Notes: a model not told the origin generated them from the sequence alone. DNA of 64,000 nucleotides from Doryteuthis pealeii (GCA_023376005.1 CM042181.1:18663805-18727804); one strand, 5' to 3'; counted from the first letter of the stretch, positions 11,589-23,096 are shown. Translations and numbers: made by a program.

Positions 11589-12025
11589 TGTTACATAATC
11601 TATGCATAGATTATTGTCAACCCCCTGTATTTCTGACGGGATGGCCCCTTTTCATATCACGGGTGGGACTTTCCATGGAATATTACAGAAAGCCCGCGAA
11701 ATACGTGAAGTCACGTGGGACCTGGTTGGCTCTCAGTTTCAGCTTGGACGTCAGGCAGATAAGATGTTTCTACCTTAGCTGAAGCTCACTGCACACGCGC
11801 GTTATGTTAGTTAGAGAAATATGTTTAGTTAAGAAATAAAGGTTTAAATGAATAATATGGTTTTGCGGTTGATGAATGTCTTGGCAACAAGACCGGCCTA
11901 GAAGAAGAAATGAATCAGGGACAACCAACCAGCAAGACAAAGTCCAGACGCTAGCAGAAGAATGTAAGATACCAAAGATGAGCAGAAGAATAATAGAAGT
12001 AAGGAAAAAGAAAGGGTATACAACA
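11589..12025 (+). mobile_element. Solo LTR, TGTTACATAA family
   Basis: A 437-bp unit starts TGTTACATAATC and ends GGGTATACAACA (TG...CA termini). It is flanked by ATAT on both sides (11,585-11,588 and 12,026-12,029). The palindrome TCTATGCATAGA lies near the start and AATAAAGG in the second half. An inverted relative with a perfect 4-bp duplication is at 43,046-43,469, and others are at 22,563 and 57,475. No internal coding region is attached. Confidence 0.7.
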
Positions 12026-12059
<34 letters not shown>

Positions 12060-12160
12060 TCTTTTCAACTAGTATATTAGGTCTGAGACCTGTCAGCTGT
12101 TCCTTATAAACATTCATCTTAATTCCACAGAATATTTATAATCTTTCCACAGATTATCTA
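12026..12160. repeat. (AAT)n and short spacer
   Basis: An (AAT)n run at about 12,028-12,058, then AT-rich spacer before the LINE fragment. Confidence 0.5.
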
Positions 12161-12824
12161 AAATTGCCTTAAAGGAGTTTAGAGATGGGGACATTCACTA
12201 TTGATGATGGTAGTTTATTCCATGTATTCACCATTCTGTTACGAAAATAATTTTGTCTTGTGTTTGCTTTACAAAGTTTTTAAAAGAGTTTTAATTTATG
12301 ACCCCTGGTATTGATATTTTGAATAATGTTTAGTAGGTCAAAGTTCATTGAATAAAAACCATGTGTATATTTGTAGACTTCAATCATATCCCCTCTTATA
12401 CATCGATAAACCAAACTTGGTAAGTCAATATTCCTAAGTCTTTCTTCATACAAAAGGGTTTTTAAATCATTCCCTAATTTAGTAGCTCTTTTTTGAACTC
12501 CCTCAATGAGTTTTGTGTCCTTGATGAGTCTTGGACTCCAAACCACATTAGCAAATTCCAAATGAGGTCTTACCAATGCAATGAATAAAATTTTCAGCAT
12601 TTCTTTATCCATGTATTCATATGACCTTCGTATTAATCCTAATATCTTGTTTGCTTTATTTACTTGTATTTCTATGTGTTTGGGAAATTTTAGTTCAGGG
12701 TCCACATTTACACCAAGGTCAAAATAATTCAAAACATGAATACTCTATGTGAAAAAAATTTCTCTAATGAAAGAGAAATACTAAAAGATACAGAGTTAGA
12801 AAACTAACTTTTAGAAAACTAATT
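12160..12824 (-). pseudogene. LINE reverse transcriptase C-terminal fragment
   Basis: The minus strand reads, in order: LGVNVDPELKFPKHIEIQ, VNKANKILGLIRRSYEYMDK, ALVRPHLEFANVVWSP, LIEGVQKRATKL, YEERLRNIDLPSLVYRCIRG and DMIEVYKYTHGF. This is the conserved region downstream of the catalytic motif in non-LTR retrotransposons, with the typical LVRPHLEYA..VWSP and RRI.GDLI.V motifs. The frame is open from about 12,280 to 12,732. The catalytic FADD segment is absent, so the copy is 5'-truncated and non-autonomous. Unlike its relatives at 13.2-14.2 kb and 26.4-27.5 kb, it has no insertion between YEE and RLRN. Confidence 0.75.
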
Positions 12825-12861
12825 TTTAACTGGTTTCCTGCTAAAAGCATTCATCAGGTAA
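12825..12861 (-). ncRNA. Truncated hammerhead motif at the inverted-duplication breakpoint
   Basis: On the minus strand CTGATGA, a short stem II around TTTTA, and GAAACC are identical to the complete motif at 28,417-28,457. The sequence diverges right after GAAACCA, so stem III and the cleavage site are lost. The point of divergence is the edge of the large inverted duplication. Confidence 0.5.
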
Positions 12862-13184
12862 ACGAAATGTTGTTTTTAAAATGTCAGAAATGGTGTAAAT
12901 GGTCAAATGTGTGCATTTTTTTAACTGTATTCTTGTGTTGCGTGTTTGCGTGTTTACGTGATGTGGAATGTCCTTTTTGTTTGTACATGTGCATATTTTT
13001 GTTTGTGCGTACGTGTATGATGTCATGCGCATGCACGTGGGAATGTATGAAGGCTGTGATGATATAATTGTCTCCACGCGCATGTGTGCGTATGAATATG
13101 CGTATTTGTGTTTGGTATTCTTGGTTACGTATATTTATATATATATATTTATATATATATATGTATGTATGAATATTACATTTA

Positions 13185-14255
13185 CAATTTCATCCAGCAA
13201 AGACCCAATTTTGTTAAAACCAATATTTTAATACATGGAGAATAAAACAAGAGTTTTAATTTATGACCCCTGGTATTGATATTTTGAATAATGTTTAGTA
13301 GGTCAAAGTTCATTGAATAAAAACCATGTGTATATTTGTAGACTTCAATCATATTACCTCTTGTACGTCGATAAACCAGACTTGGTAAGTCAATATTCCT
13401 AAGTCTTTCTCTAATAAGAATGTTCTCTGGGAGGGGGGGGCTCAATTAAGTCCGACACTTTTACTCTCCCAGCAATGCTGCACTCTTCTCACCAACACTA
13501 TCAAAATGTCTTGTCTATCGTCCACTCGTCGTCACAGCCAAAATGCTACTGCAAGCTTTTTTCCCGGTTTGTGAGGGCTAGTCAATAAATACACAATTAC
13601 AGTGTTCATCTGGGCGCCTTATTCTGACCTGCCCATGCAGCACGTGCGACACTAATCAGCATGCGTAAATCCTTCCCATCTGGGCCACTCTGGATAGTTT
13701 AGCAATTCCCATGCGTCAGGCCACGACTCACGATCAGGAGAATGCGAGTTCAATCTCCCCACTCGCCTCTGATCTCATTCTGCATGCCAAACACAGTCGT
13801 GCACGCTTCGAACTACTACGTTCGTGGTTTCTCTTGCCACACTTTCTTCATACAAAAGGGTTTTTAAATCATTCACTAATTTAGTATCTCTCCTCTGAAC
13901 TCCCTCAATGAGTTTTATGTCCTTGATTAGTCTTGGGCTCCAAACCACATTAGCAAATTCCAAATGAGGTCTTACCAATGCAATGAATAAATTTTCAGCA
14001 TTTCTTTATCCATGTATTCATATGACCTCCGTATTAATCCTAATATCTTGTTTGCTTTATTTACTTGAATTTCTATGTGTTTGGAAAATTTTAATTCAGG
14101 TTCCACATTCACACCAAGGTCTTTTTCTAACTCTGTATCTTTTAGTATTTCTCTTTCATTAGAGAATTTTTTTCTCATAGAGTATACATGTTTTGAATTA
14201 TTTCTTCCTATGTGAAGTACCTTACATTTAGATGTATTGAATCTAACAAAACTAA
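13185..14255 (-). pseudogene. LINE reverse transcriptase C-terminal fragment, split by an insertion
   Basis: On the minus strand the N-terminal side (about 14,255-13,847) encodes EREILKDTELEKDLGVNVEP through LVRPHLEFANVVWSP to KTLLYEE. The C-terminal side (13,409-13,185) resumes with ERLRNIDLPSLVYRR and ends near LGLCWMKL. Between them lies a 432-bp insertion. One frameshift occurs near 13,980. It is the same element as at 12.16-12.82 kb and 26.42-27.48 kb. Confidence 0.75.
13410..13841. mobile_element. 432-bp insertion in the LINE, 5-bp target duplication, tRNA-like module
   Basis: Compared with the uninterrupted LINE at 12.4 kb, this segment is extra and is flanked by CTTTC on both sides (13,405-13,409 and 13,842-13,846). 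On the + strand it contains a tRNA-like stretch: a TAGTTTAGCAATTCCCATGC box-A-like region near 13,696 and GCGAGTTCAATCTCC (box B-like) near 13,745. The 5-bp duplication is more typical of LTRs, and the tRNA-like module of SINEs. The class is unresolved. The inverted arm holds the same insertion at 26,825-27,257. Confidence 0.6.
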
Positions 14256-15297
14256 ATAAGAACTCATATAAAAAGATTACACTTATTCTAATTATATTTT
14301 AATTGATTTCTATATAAAATCATTCATAGGATTGATTTTGATATGTTGGAGAATAAAACAATAATATTAGAGATCAATAACACCAAGTAATTATTTATTA
14401 AACCAGGTTTTGTTAAAACCAATATGCAAATTAACCACACCATATATTATGTAAACCTTTATTTCTTAGTTTTGAGTTTGAGTTTGAGTTTGAGTTTTGT
14501 TTAACAGCATATCAACCTCTGTGGTCATTTAATGCCAAAAAGGTTATTTTGAATTTCAGTCTTTAAAGTAGTGGTTCTATGGAGGGCTGAGTGTAGAAAT
14601 AGGTCGGAAAAGTAAAACAGAAAAGTTTGGTGTGGGCATAGAATTTAATGAATTTAGAAATTACTAAGGATACGAATTATGTTATTTTGGGGTTTTTGTT
14701 GTTTATTTTTTTAAGCAATACGTAATTAAAAACAACCATAATCCCCTAAAACCGTAACCCAATTCGCAAAATGTTAATTCATAGACTGTAGTTAAACTGT
14801 CATTGGGTATCACCAAAATACTTTCCGTTTTAATTTTCTGACCTAAATCAGAAGTCAGCCAGCTTGGTTTCGAAAAGTGGTTAGAATCGATACAACTGCA
14901 TGTTTTAATTAATAGGATTGATTTTGATATGTTGGAGAATAAAACAATAATATTAGAGATCAATAACACGAAGTAATTATTTATTAAATACAGTTTTGTT
15001 AAAACCAGTATGCAAATTAAACACACCATATGTTATGTAAACCTTTATTTCTTAGTGATATATAAGATAAATTGCATAATATTAAATGTACTAATAACAT
15101 GGGCGGTTTTGAGGCAAATCTAACTCAGATTCTCATAGACATCATTAATATTTATTCTATTCGATATATTAATGATTTTGACTATAAATTAAATACATAT
15201 TGATAAACTTATGCAATTCCTGAGGGTATTGGGATTTAAGCAGTAACATAGTTTTGGTTACAGACAGACAGACACTGAATCTCCTTTATAATAAGAT
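14256..15297 (-). mobile_element. Helitron-like remnant, minus orientation, with nested repeats
   Basis: The right edge (CTCCTTTATAATAAGA, ending 15,297) reads on the minus strand as the Helitron 5' end TCTTATTATAAAGGAG. The interior AATCATTCATAGGATTGATTT and CCACACCATATATTATGTAA match the Helitron at 57.1-58.3 kb. Parts are duplicated (the GATATGTTGGAGAATAAAAC block at about 14,330 and 14,927). It also holds the conserved short open frame on the minus strand at 14,700-14,862. The 3' hairpin end is not seen. Confidence 0.5.
14700..14862 (-). repeat. Repeat with conserved ~50-codon open frame, copy 3
   Basis: Minus-strand frame with SDLGQKIKTESILVIPNDSL and GFRGLWLFLITYCLKK. It is nearly identical to copies at 2848, 3180 and 25,813. 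Flanking sequences differ from the 3-kb pair but match arm B of the inverted duplication. Confidence 0.45.
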
Positions 15298-15554
15298 TCA
15301 ATTTTTGTATGTAACACAGTGAAAATGCCACACTGTTGCAAGATTTTTGTTAGAGCAATATTATTAAGACCCTCTAATTTTAACAATAAAGCACTTTCCA
15401 AATCAAAGTGGGGTGGTGGGGCAGTGTTCGTAATCTATTCATCTCAGAAATAAAGTCATATTATTATCATAACCTGAGTCCTTCAGCTCAATCATAATGA
15501 ACTAACCATCGGTTAAACCTCAGTGGTAGGAGAGCTGCTGTGAGCGGCTTAAAG
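15298..15554 (+). repeat. Copy of the 33.3-34.2 kb repeat
   Basis: From about 15,395, ATCTATTCATCTCAGA, GTCCTTCAGCTCAATCATAA and AGCTGCTGTGAGCGGCTTAA match the tandem repeat units at 33.25-34.2 kb. No gene is seen. Confidence 0.5.
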
Positions 15555-15938
15555 TGTTACATAATTCGTGGGTTGCCTACAAATTATGTATTATAGTGTA
15601 GTAAAATTTAAATAATGTTATTCGTAAATGGAAAGTTACCATTGAATCATAGCATGCCCATTATAGAAGTGATCGACAGTAGTTCACCTTTCACTGACCG
15701 AGTTGCTGATTTCTCATTGGCTTAAGGCAAATCATGTGAAGGGAACCAAGTTAGAGTTGTTAGAATTTGGCAGTTAGTCGAAGGGAGCAGATGTAATGGT
15801 TGTATGTTCCTAAGTAAGCCATCTTCTCACCGCGCTGTTGAACCCTTTTAGGCTTTCGGGTAATAAAGATATCTTAGAAAAATAAACTAAGTCTTGTGTT
15901 CATCATTTAAAAACAAAAGTAATGAACGCAGACAAACC
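15555..15938 (+). mobile_element. LTR fragment, second TGTTACATAA subfamily
   Basis: Begins TGTTACATAATTCG and runs through GGGAGCAGATGTAATGGT, GGCTTTCGGGTAATAAAGAT and AAGTCTTGTGTTCATCA. The promoter and poly-A layout resembles the LTRs at 22,563 and 57,475. Partial copies of the same LTR lie at 16,395-16,715 and 16,895-17,325, so a cluster of LTR fragments spans 15.5-17.3 kb. Confidence 0.55.
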
Positions 15939-16045
15939 TTTCCCAAGGGTACTAGTGCTATGTGAACAGTAGCTTCGTCCAGGATTTGAACTCGGGTTGA
16001 TGAGTCGATTTCCTATGACTCTAACCATTACACCACGGCCTCCAA
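15939..16045 (-). mobile_element. tRNA-derived SINE (second family), 5' part
   Basis: On the minus strand: GGAGGCCGTGGTGTAATGG, TTAGAGTCATAGGAAATCG, then GAGTTCAAATCCTGG (box B-like). The same head is at 17,449 (+), 24,004-24,225 (-) and 30,021-30,160 (-). Confidence 0.6.
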
Positions 16046-16071
16046 CATTATTATTATATTATACTGACTAT

Positions 16072-16330
16072 GGCCGGGTTAGCTCAGTCGGTAGAGCGTT
16101 CGGCTAGAAACCACAAGGTTCCTAGTTCGATACCGGCCCTCGTCAACTCAGCGAATGAGTAGCACGGGGATCTGTGCGGTAAAGTAAGGAGCTGATGGTA
16201 GGTGTGGCGCTCCACCTCAGACGCACAAACAATCTCCTTCGTCTAGCACTAGTGAAAAGGGGATAGACTCCTTCGCTGATTGGCTGATACCGATTTTAGA
16301 CCACCCCAACGACTTTACTTACTTTACTTG
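16072..16330 (+). mobile_element. tRNA-derived SINE family S, full-length
   Basis: Same structure as 10,175-10,430: tRNA-like head TTAGCTCAGTCGGTAGAG, body and CTTTACTTACTT end. A 3' fragment of the same SINE recurs at 16,716-16,825 inside the LTR cluster. Confidence 0.85.
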
Positions 16331-17448
16331 TACTGACTAGCAACAATAAGCAGCCTCCGCTGGACGTAAGTACTTAAGTTTTAATACATAATATATATAT
16401 TTAATAATGAAATGAGTTAGAGTAGTCAGAATTTGGCCATCCGTCGATGGGAGCAGATGTAATGGTCGTCTGTTCTCCAGTAAGCCATCTGACTTAGAAA
16501 TATATTTAATACATAATATATATATTTAATAATGAAATGAGTTAGAGTAGTCAGAATTTGGCAGTTAGTCGTAGGGAGCAGATGTAATGGTTGTCTGTTC
16601 TCCAGTAAGCCATCTTCTCACCACGCTGTTGAACCCTTTTGGGCTTTCGGGTAATAAAGATATCTTAGAAAAATAAACTAAGTCTTGTGTTCATCATTTA
16701 AAAACAAAGAGAATACACAAACAATCTCCTTCGTCTAGCACTAGTGAAAAGGGATAGACTCCTTTGCTCATTGGCTGATACCGACTTTTGGCCACCTTGA
16801 CGACTTTACTTACTTTACTTATACTGACTAACAACAATATGCACCCTCCGCTGGGCGTAAGTACTTAAGTTTTAATACATAATATATATATTTAATAATG
16901 AAATGAGTTAGAGTAGTCAGACTTTGGCAGTTAGTCGATGGGAGCAGATGTAATGGTCATCTGTTCTCCAGTAAGCCATCTTCTCACCATGTGGTTGAAC
17001 CATTTTGGGCTTTCGGTTTTTGTTGTAGGTGACTCACCTATGACACGAACATGGACTTACCCAAAGGGTATATATTAACAGAGCTAAGCTACTCAAGTGA
17101 GAAGTAGCAGATACTTGTTCTTCGTGTATGCTGTAACAAGAAAACCTTCCTCAATTGTACATTGATATATTGCTGAATACATCTGTTCTCTACATTTTAT
17201 CCCTGCGTTGAGTTATTATTTATTGACCCTTAAACAGGTCATAACAGTTTTGATAAAGACATCTGAGAAAAATAAACTAAGTCTTGTGTTCATCATTTAA
17301 AAACAAAAGTAATGAACACAGACAAACCAGAACCGGAGGTGGCACAAATGAAACCCGTATCAACCAGAGGAAGAGACTAAGGAAATCAACCCCAAAAGAA
17401 GATGACCAGTCGGCAAAATAAAACCTTCCTTTCCATTATATAAGTAAA
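16331..17448 (+). repeat. Cluster of LTR and SINE fragments
   Basis: Three LTR fragments share GAGTTAGAGTAGTCAGA, GGGAGCAGATGTAATGGT and AAGCCATCTTCTCACCA (starting about 16,410, 16,537 and 16,905). The second and third are separated by the SINE 3' fragment at 16,716-16,825. The repeated order suggests a local duplication. Confidence 0.55.
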
Positions 17449-17735
17449 GTGTGGAAGCGCGTTGTGTAATGGTTAAAGTCATGGAAAATGGACTTGTCGC
17501 CCAGAGTTCAAATCCTGGATGTGGTAATTGCATTTCACTTAGCGCTAATACCACTGGGAAAGGTATGAATCCTACTCTCCCTCCAGCTACGGGTAAATCA
17601 TAGGGCAGACTGGGCTCTTTAACCTTGATTAGGCAACCAGTCTAGGAGAAGGAAAACTCTGAATTTAAAACTCGCTTAAGAAATTGATCTTGTGTCACAT
17701 CCAGCTCGTGCGGAGGGGTTGGTAAATATATATAA
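17449..17735 (+). mobile_element. tRNA-derived SINE (second family), long copy
   Basis: tRNA-like head: GTGGAAGCGCGTTGTGTAAT (box A region) and GAGTTCAAATCCTGG (box B-like). The body is TGCATTTCACTTAGCGCTAA, GGGCAGACTGGGC and AACCAGTCTAGGAGAAGG. The body end (GGGCAGACTGGGCCCTTCAG type) is the unit that became tandem at 30,165-30,534. Confidence 0.65.
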
Positions 17736-17747
17736 GTAAAGTCAAGT

Positions 17748-17975
17748 AAAGTAAACTTGTTGGGGTGGCCTAAAGTTGGTATCAGCCAAACAGCGAAGGA
17801 GTCTCTCCCCTTTTCACTAGCGCTAGACCAAAGAGATTGTTTTTACGTCTGAGGTGGAGCGCCACACCTACCATCAGCTCCTTACTTTACTGCACAGATC
17901 CCTGTGCTACAAATACACTGAGTAGGCAAAGGCTGGTATTGAACCAGGAACCTTGTAGTTCCTAGTTTGGACACT
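17748..17975 (-). mobile_element. tRNA-derived SINE family S, minus strand, joined to family P
   Basis: Reverse complement of the family S body and box B region. The box A end is missing because the SINE is joined at about 17,975 to a family P element. Confidence 0.75.
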
Positions 17976-18400
17976 CCCCCAGTGGGGCCACCTGTTGGCC
18001 GTGGGTGGCGACCATGATGCTTAAGGATGGAGCCCAGGTGGATGAGCAGTTCATGACATGCAATACTCCACTTTGGCCCTATCTTGGGCTAGACAGGCGG
18101 TCAGAGAGGCCCCCTCCGATCAATCGGCTAGTCACGTCAAGCCCTAGCACCTATATGATTTTCCCAACCCTATTGCCCTTATGGCAAGCCCCAACCCCTT
18201 TTTATCATATGGGTGCTAGAAGGCGGTGGCTGTGGGTCTACATGTCCTGGGAATGACGTTAAACTCTATCTGATGGTGAGGTTCCGGTTTTGGAGGTTTG
18301 GGGAATGTGGAGCACCCCTTCATCACCATTGCTCCCTGGTCCACTCTGACCCGGAGTGGTAGTACCTGTTAGGGTCCCATCTATGGGTTAAATAGAAAAA
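17976..18400 (+). mobile_element. Family P element, 5'-truncated
   Basis: Matches 60,345-60,933 from GGGGCCACCTGTTGGCCGTG through GATGCTTAAGGATGGAGCCC, CCCTCCGATCAATCGGCT and CCCTATTGCCCTTATGGC to GGTCCCATCTATGGGTTAAA. An 83-codon open frame over it (18,005-18,256) is not conserved as protein. Confidence 0.75.
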
Positions 18401-19600
18401 TGTATTCATAAAAAAAATTGTATAAAGCAGCTATGTGTGTGTTGGCAACCTTCCGTCTATTTTAGACGATGGCGTAGTTTTTTTGTTTTGTTTTTTTGTT
18501 TTTTCATTTTTTTTAATAATGAAATGAATTAGAGTAGGTATCTCTTGTATACCTCCTTATTGCTATATACCCAGCAGATAAATGGGTATTTAACAAAATT
18601 AGGTAAAGTGTTGTGTCATCATGTTGCACTTGTTTCACATCCTACCCGTATGAATGGGTCGGGTAGGTACTTACAGCCACTTATAGGAAACTGGTAACAT
18701 CATAAATTTGTCTTCGCCCAAGTACTTTAGTTTTACTTATATTTTACTTTAGTTTTACTTATATAAACAATTACGTAATAGCAACCATATGATCTTTTGC
18801 AGCATTTTTTACTACTTTTAAATAAATATTTGAATTAATTTAAATGGTAAATATAACCCGTTTAAGATTGGCTTCACGTCAAGGTTGGCATTGGTTGTAA
18901 CAGCTATCTACTGTTGATAATGCTAGTGTAAGATTTGAAGGGTATTATAGTTGGTTGGAAGGCTTAGGTGTCCTTCCAACGTGGGTATGTAAAAGTACCA
19001 GACATATTCCGACAAAAGAGTTGAGAAGCGTAACAAACATTTACTGACTTCAATAAAGCCCTGGGTCATTAGTAGATTTAACCCAAGACTTAGATTTTCT
19101 TTATATCATATTTTATTCAGAAATTCCCATCCAGAATAACTGCGCAGAGTGAGTACGGGAGTGCGCTAGGCGTGATTTGCTATCTCCGTGGAGAGCCCAA
19201 TACTAACTAAGCTAACTATTTCAAATCAAAACTGGAAGAATCCTTCTTTCTCATTTGTCTACTAATTCCCGCGGTATCTACCGGAAAAGAGTTCAACATG
19301 AGTTTAACACATGTCAATCAATCTTCCATGATATCGTACTCAAAAACTGCTAGCCGTAATTTCTAACAGCAATTTTGATTTCTACAATAACTGTGCATAA
19401 TTGTTAGGGTACTAACAATTATACAGCAAAAGGAGTTGGATGTGTTCAAGGGTAATTATGAAGGTATGACAGTTTGGAAGACCCACTCTGATGAGATCAA
19501 GACCATGATTGACAACAATCCCTGCAAGTCAATTAAGTCCATAGCCAGTGACATCATAGAGTCTGAGTTGCTTATCAGACATTTAGTGTATGAAGATATT
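18401..19600. other. Mixed repeat remnants, no gene seen
   Basis: Holds one copy of the 20.6-24.5 kb satellite unit (CACGTCAAGGTTGGCATTGG near 18,880) and fragments CGACAAAAGAGTTGAGAAGC (19,010) related to the LTR-like sequence near 20,400. The rest is unassigned. Confidence 0.4.
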
Positions 19601-19602
19601 TG

Positions 19603-20600
19603 TAAGGATTAATGTTTCAAATGCAAAACAAAGCCTTCACAAACGTTTTCATCACGTCGGGGTCACCAGTTGTAAGGATTAATGTTTCAAATACAAAACA
19701 AAGCCTTCACAAAACGTTTTCATCACGTCGGGGTCACCAGTTGTAAGATTCAAAGTGATAATACTTGAAAATAAAACTCTGACAAAGGTTGATAGACAAA
19801 ACATTTTATAAACAGCACAGAATAAACAGGGTACATAATACATAGGTGTACATAAACATACATACAAAAGTAGTATAAATACATATACAAGAGTAGAGAT
19901 AATGACACATTCATGAATGGTAAAATACAAGATATTTAGGCATCAAGGAGATACCTAAATGTACATAAAAACGTAGTTACGGATACATGACTAAGGGATA
20001 GTCATATATCGTATACAAGACTTACTAGCAGTGAGTGGCCAGTGTTAAGCCCCAACAAGAAGGGGGTAGACAGAGTCTAACCCATAGTCTCACGTAGGTC
20101 GAGCAACAGGAAAAGAGAGAGAGACATTCAAATCAGGCGCTTAAATCTCAAAGGCCCCTAGTGGGAACCAGTGAAACCAAACGGGCAGACAACTCCCCAG
20201 GCAAATCCGACAATAACGCCTACAACTTTATTACATGAGCACGTGGAGAAACATTTATATAGAAATACGTATACAAATAGAATATATATAAAGAACACAT
20301 ATATGAGATAAGGTACAATATAGAAGTATACAGAAGTTACATAAACATGTTGGGTTGTCTTCCCTTGCCTGGAAGAGTTATCTTCCCTCTGGGTTCCCGA
20401 CAAAGGAGTTGAGAAGTGTAACAAACATGGACTTTATTACATGAGCACGTAGAGAAAATACATAAAACAAGGAATACATATACGAGTAGAAGGCATACAA
20501 AGAAGATATAATAAAGAACACATATATAAGATAAAGGTACAATATAGAAGTTTACAGAAGATACGTAAACGTATTGTAAAAAAGATAGGACTTCGTCCTA
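19603..20600 (-). mobile_element. LTR retrotransposon remnant with a primer-binding-site-like motif
   Basis: A 72-bp block is tandemly duplicated at 19,603-19,744. On the minus strand each copy reads CTGGTGACCCCGACGTGATG right after CTTACAA. Sequence of the form TGGTGACCCCGACGTG directly after an LTR end is typical of the primer binding site of BEL/Pao-like elements. To the right, 19,745-20,600 would then be LTR. It includes an internal duplication (ACTTTATTACATGAGCACGT at about 20,226 and 20,431). No coding region survives. The assignment rests on the motif only. Confidence 0.45.
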
Positions 20601-20640
20601 CAAAAGTGAGGGAGAATCCTGAAGTAAAGTTACTTACTTA

Positions 20641-22562
20641 GTTATTGGAAAGAAATTAATAAATTTTCTATTTTTTCGAGGGACCAACCAACCCAGGGAT
20701 TTAACTATTTTATTTATACAAATAAAAGCAAGTGTTAATAGCATTGGCCTCATGTCAAGGTTAGCATTGGTTGTAACAGCTATTTAATTTTACTAATGCT
20801 AGTAAGATAATTATTGGAAAGAAATGAATAAATTTTCTATTTTTTCAAGGGACCAACCAACCCAGGGATTTAACTATTTTATTCATACAAATAAAAGCAA
20901 GTGTTAATAGCATTGGCCTCATGTCAAGGTTAGCATTGGTTGTAACAGCTATTTAATTTTACTAATGCTAGTAAGATAATTATTGGAAAGAAATGAATAA
21001 ATTTTCTATTTTTTCGAGGGACCAACCAACCCAGGGATTTAACTATTTTATTCATACAAATAAAAGCAAGTGTTAATAGCATTGGCCTCATGTCAAGGTT
21101 AGCATTGATTGTAACAGCTATTTAATTTTACTAAGGAACCAGCCAACCCAGGGATTTAACTATTTTATTTATACAAATAAAAGCAAGTGTTAATAGCATT
21201 GGCCTCATGTCAAGGTTAGCATTGGTTGTAACAGCTATTTAATTTTACTAATTCTAGTAAGATAATTATTGGAAAGAAATGAATAAATTTTCTATTTTCC
21301 CAGGGATTTAGGAGTGGTAGTACCTGTTAGGGTCCCATCTATGGGTTAAATAGAAAAAATGTGTCTAAAATAAATTGAGTATTCATGTATGTGCTAGAAG
21401 ACGGTGGCTGTGGGTCTTAGTGTCCTGGGTATGACGTTAAACTGCATCTAGTGATGAGGTTCCGATTCTGGAGCTCTGGGGAGTGTAGAGGAACCCTTCA
21501 TTGCCATTACTCCCTAGTCTCCTCTGACCTGGAGTGGTAGTACCTGTTAGGGTCCCATCTATGGGTTAAATCGATAAAAAAAATGAGTTTTTAAAAAATT
21601 TGATTACCAAACAAGAATGAATAAAACAAAAACTTCTTTGGGATAAAATGATCCAATGGGTAACATGCCGCAAAACCCAACCAACCAGCCAACCAACCAA
21701 CCGACCAGCCAACCGAGGGATTTAACTATTTTATTTGTATAAATAAAGGCTAGTGTTAATAGCATTGGCCTCGTGCCAAGGTTGGCATTGATTGTAACAG
21801 CTATTTAATATTACTCATGCTAGTGAGATAGTTATTGGAAAGATATGGATAAATTATCTTTGGCATAAAATGATCCAATGAGTTGAAATGTCATAAAACC
21901 CAACCAACCAACCAACCAACCAACCAACCGACCGATCGACCAACCGCCCAACCGACCAGCCAACCGACCACCAACCGACCAACCAACCAACCAACCAACC
22001 AACCAACCGAGGGATTTAACTATTTTATTTGTATAAATAAAGGCTAGTGTTAATAGCATTGGCCTCGTGCCAAGGTTAGCATTGATTGTAACAGCTATTT
22101 AATATTACTAATGCTAGTGAGATAGTTATTGGAAAGATATGGATAAATTATCTATTTATCCAGGGATTTATTTGTACAAATAAAAGCTACTTTTTAATAG
22201 CAAACATATTCAAATAGCAAATATGACTCACTCCAGATTGGCTATATGTCAAGGTTGATAATGAGGGTAACAGCTATCTGTTATTACTAATACAACTAAG
22301 ACATTTATTGGATAGAAATGAATCAATTCCCTAATTTTCCCAGGAATCTGATTGTTTTATTTGTATAAATAAAATCCAGTGTTAATAGCATTGGTCTCAT
22401 GTCAAGGTTGACATTGATTGTAACAGCTATTACTTTTAGTAATGCTAGTAAGATAGTTATTAGAAAGAAATAGACCAATTATCTATTTTTCTCAGGAATT
22501 TAACAATTTTATCTGTACAATAAAAGCTAGTGTTCTCATGACAAGGTTGACATTGGTTGTAA
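20641..22562 (+). repeat. Satellite-like repeat, ~170-bp units, with (AACC)n
   Basis: Units carry TTATTGGAAAGAAAT, CCAACCAACCCAGGGATTTA, AATAGCATTGGCCTCATGTC and GCATTGGTTGTAACAGCT. Contiguous units start near 20,641, 20,811 and 20,980. More diverged units follow, interrupted by family P tails (21,300-21,600) and (AACC)n tracts (21,900-22,010). Single inverted copies occur elsewhere (35,150-35,335). Confidence 0.7.
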
Positions 22563-23096
22563 TGTTACATAATTATTGGATCCCTAATGCTTTTATAAGG
22601 TATTGTAGAAAACATAATAGCGATTAGTGCAGCTAATGGCCTTGAGAGTGAGTGACAGCGCTTGACCTCACTCTGACCTTGCTTCCGGGGATGAATTGTG
22701 AGAACCGGAAGGCCCTCTTCCGGTTTAAGGAGTAAGCAACTCAGTTAGCAGGTAGGAACTCGAAGGTGTAAGTCGCATTTCTATGCGCATCCTGTCATCT
22801 GCGCAGATTGTCTGGTTTGGGGATTTATAAATAAAGTAACATCAACGTAAATCAAAGTCTTGTGTTTATTACCTAAAAACTAACAATAACACAGGTCTTC
22901 TGATAAGGAGTGATCACCTAACAGAAACCAGACCCGAAATCCCAAAGAAAGTCCAGACCTTAGAAGAGACCAGACCAAGATGATAGACGATCAGAATAGA
23001 ACCAAAGCCGGCCAGAAGAAAGACGACCAGAGTAAGTAAGAAGGGTATACAATGTTATATGCTGGTTTGGTAAAGTGAAAACCCCAGTATATAACA
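22563..23096 (+). mobile_element. Solo LTR with perfect 4-bp target duplication
   Basis: Starts TGTTACATAATTATTGG and ends ATATAACA. GTAA is repeated at 22,559-22,562 and 23,097-23,100, and removing the element restores the satellite unit GTTGTAACAG. Promoter-like GGGGATTTATAAATAAAG lies mid-element. The last 44 bp (TGTTATATGCTGG...CCCCAGTATATAACA) form a perfect-looking palindrome following the usual LTR end GGGTATACAA, so a small fold-back may have been added at the LTR edge. Confidence 0.75.

Larger units (their letters stand above)
12830..14907. repeat. Inverted duplication, arm A (partner 25,763-28,446)
   Basis: About 2.1 kb here is a high-identity reverse complement of 25,763-28,446. 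It includes the CATTTACAATTTCATCC block, a LINE fragment with the same internal insertion, Helitron-like sequence and the conserved short open frame. The size difference is explained by the hammerhead palindrome at 27.52-28.11 kb, which is missing here: arm A has only a short (AT)n tract at 13,135-13,163 at that place. Either a segmental duplication or two copies of one composite repeat would explain it. Confidence 0.7.
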
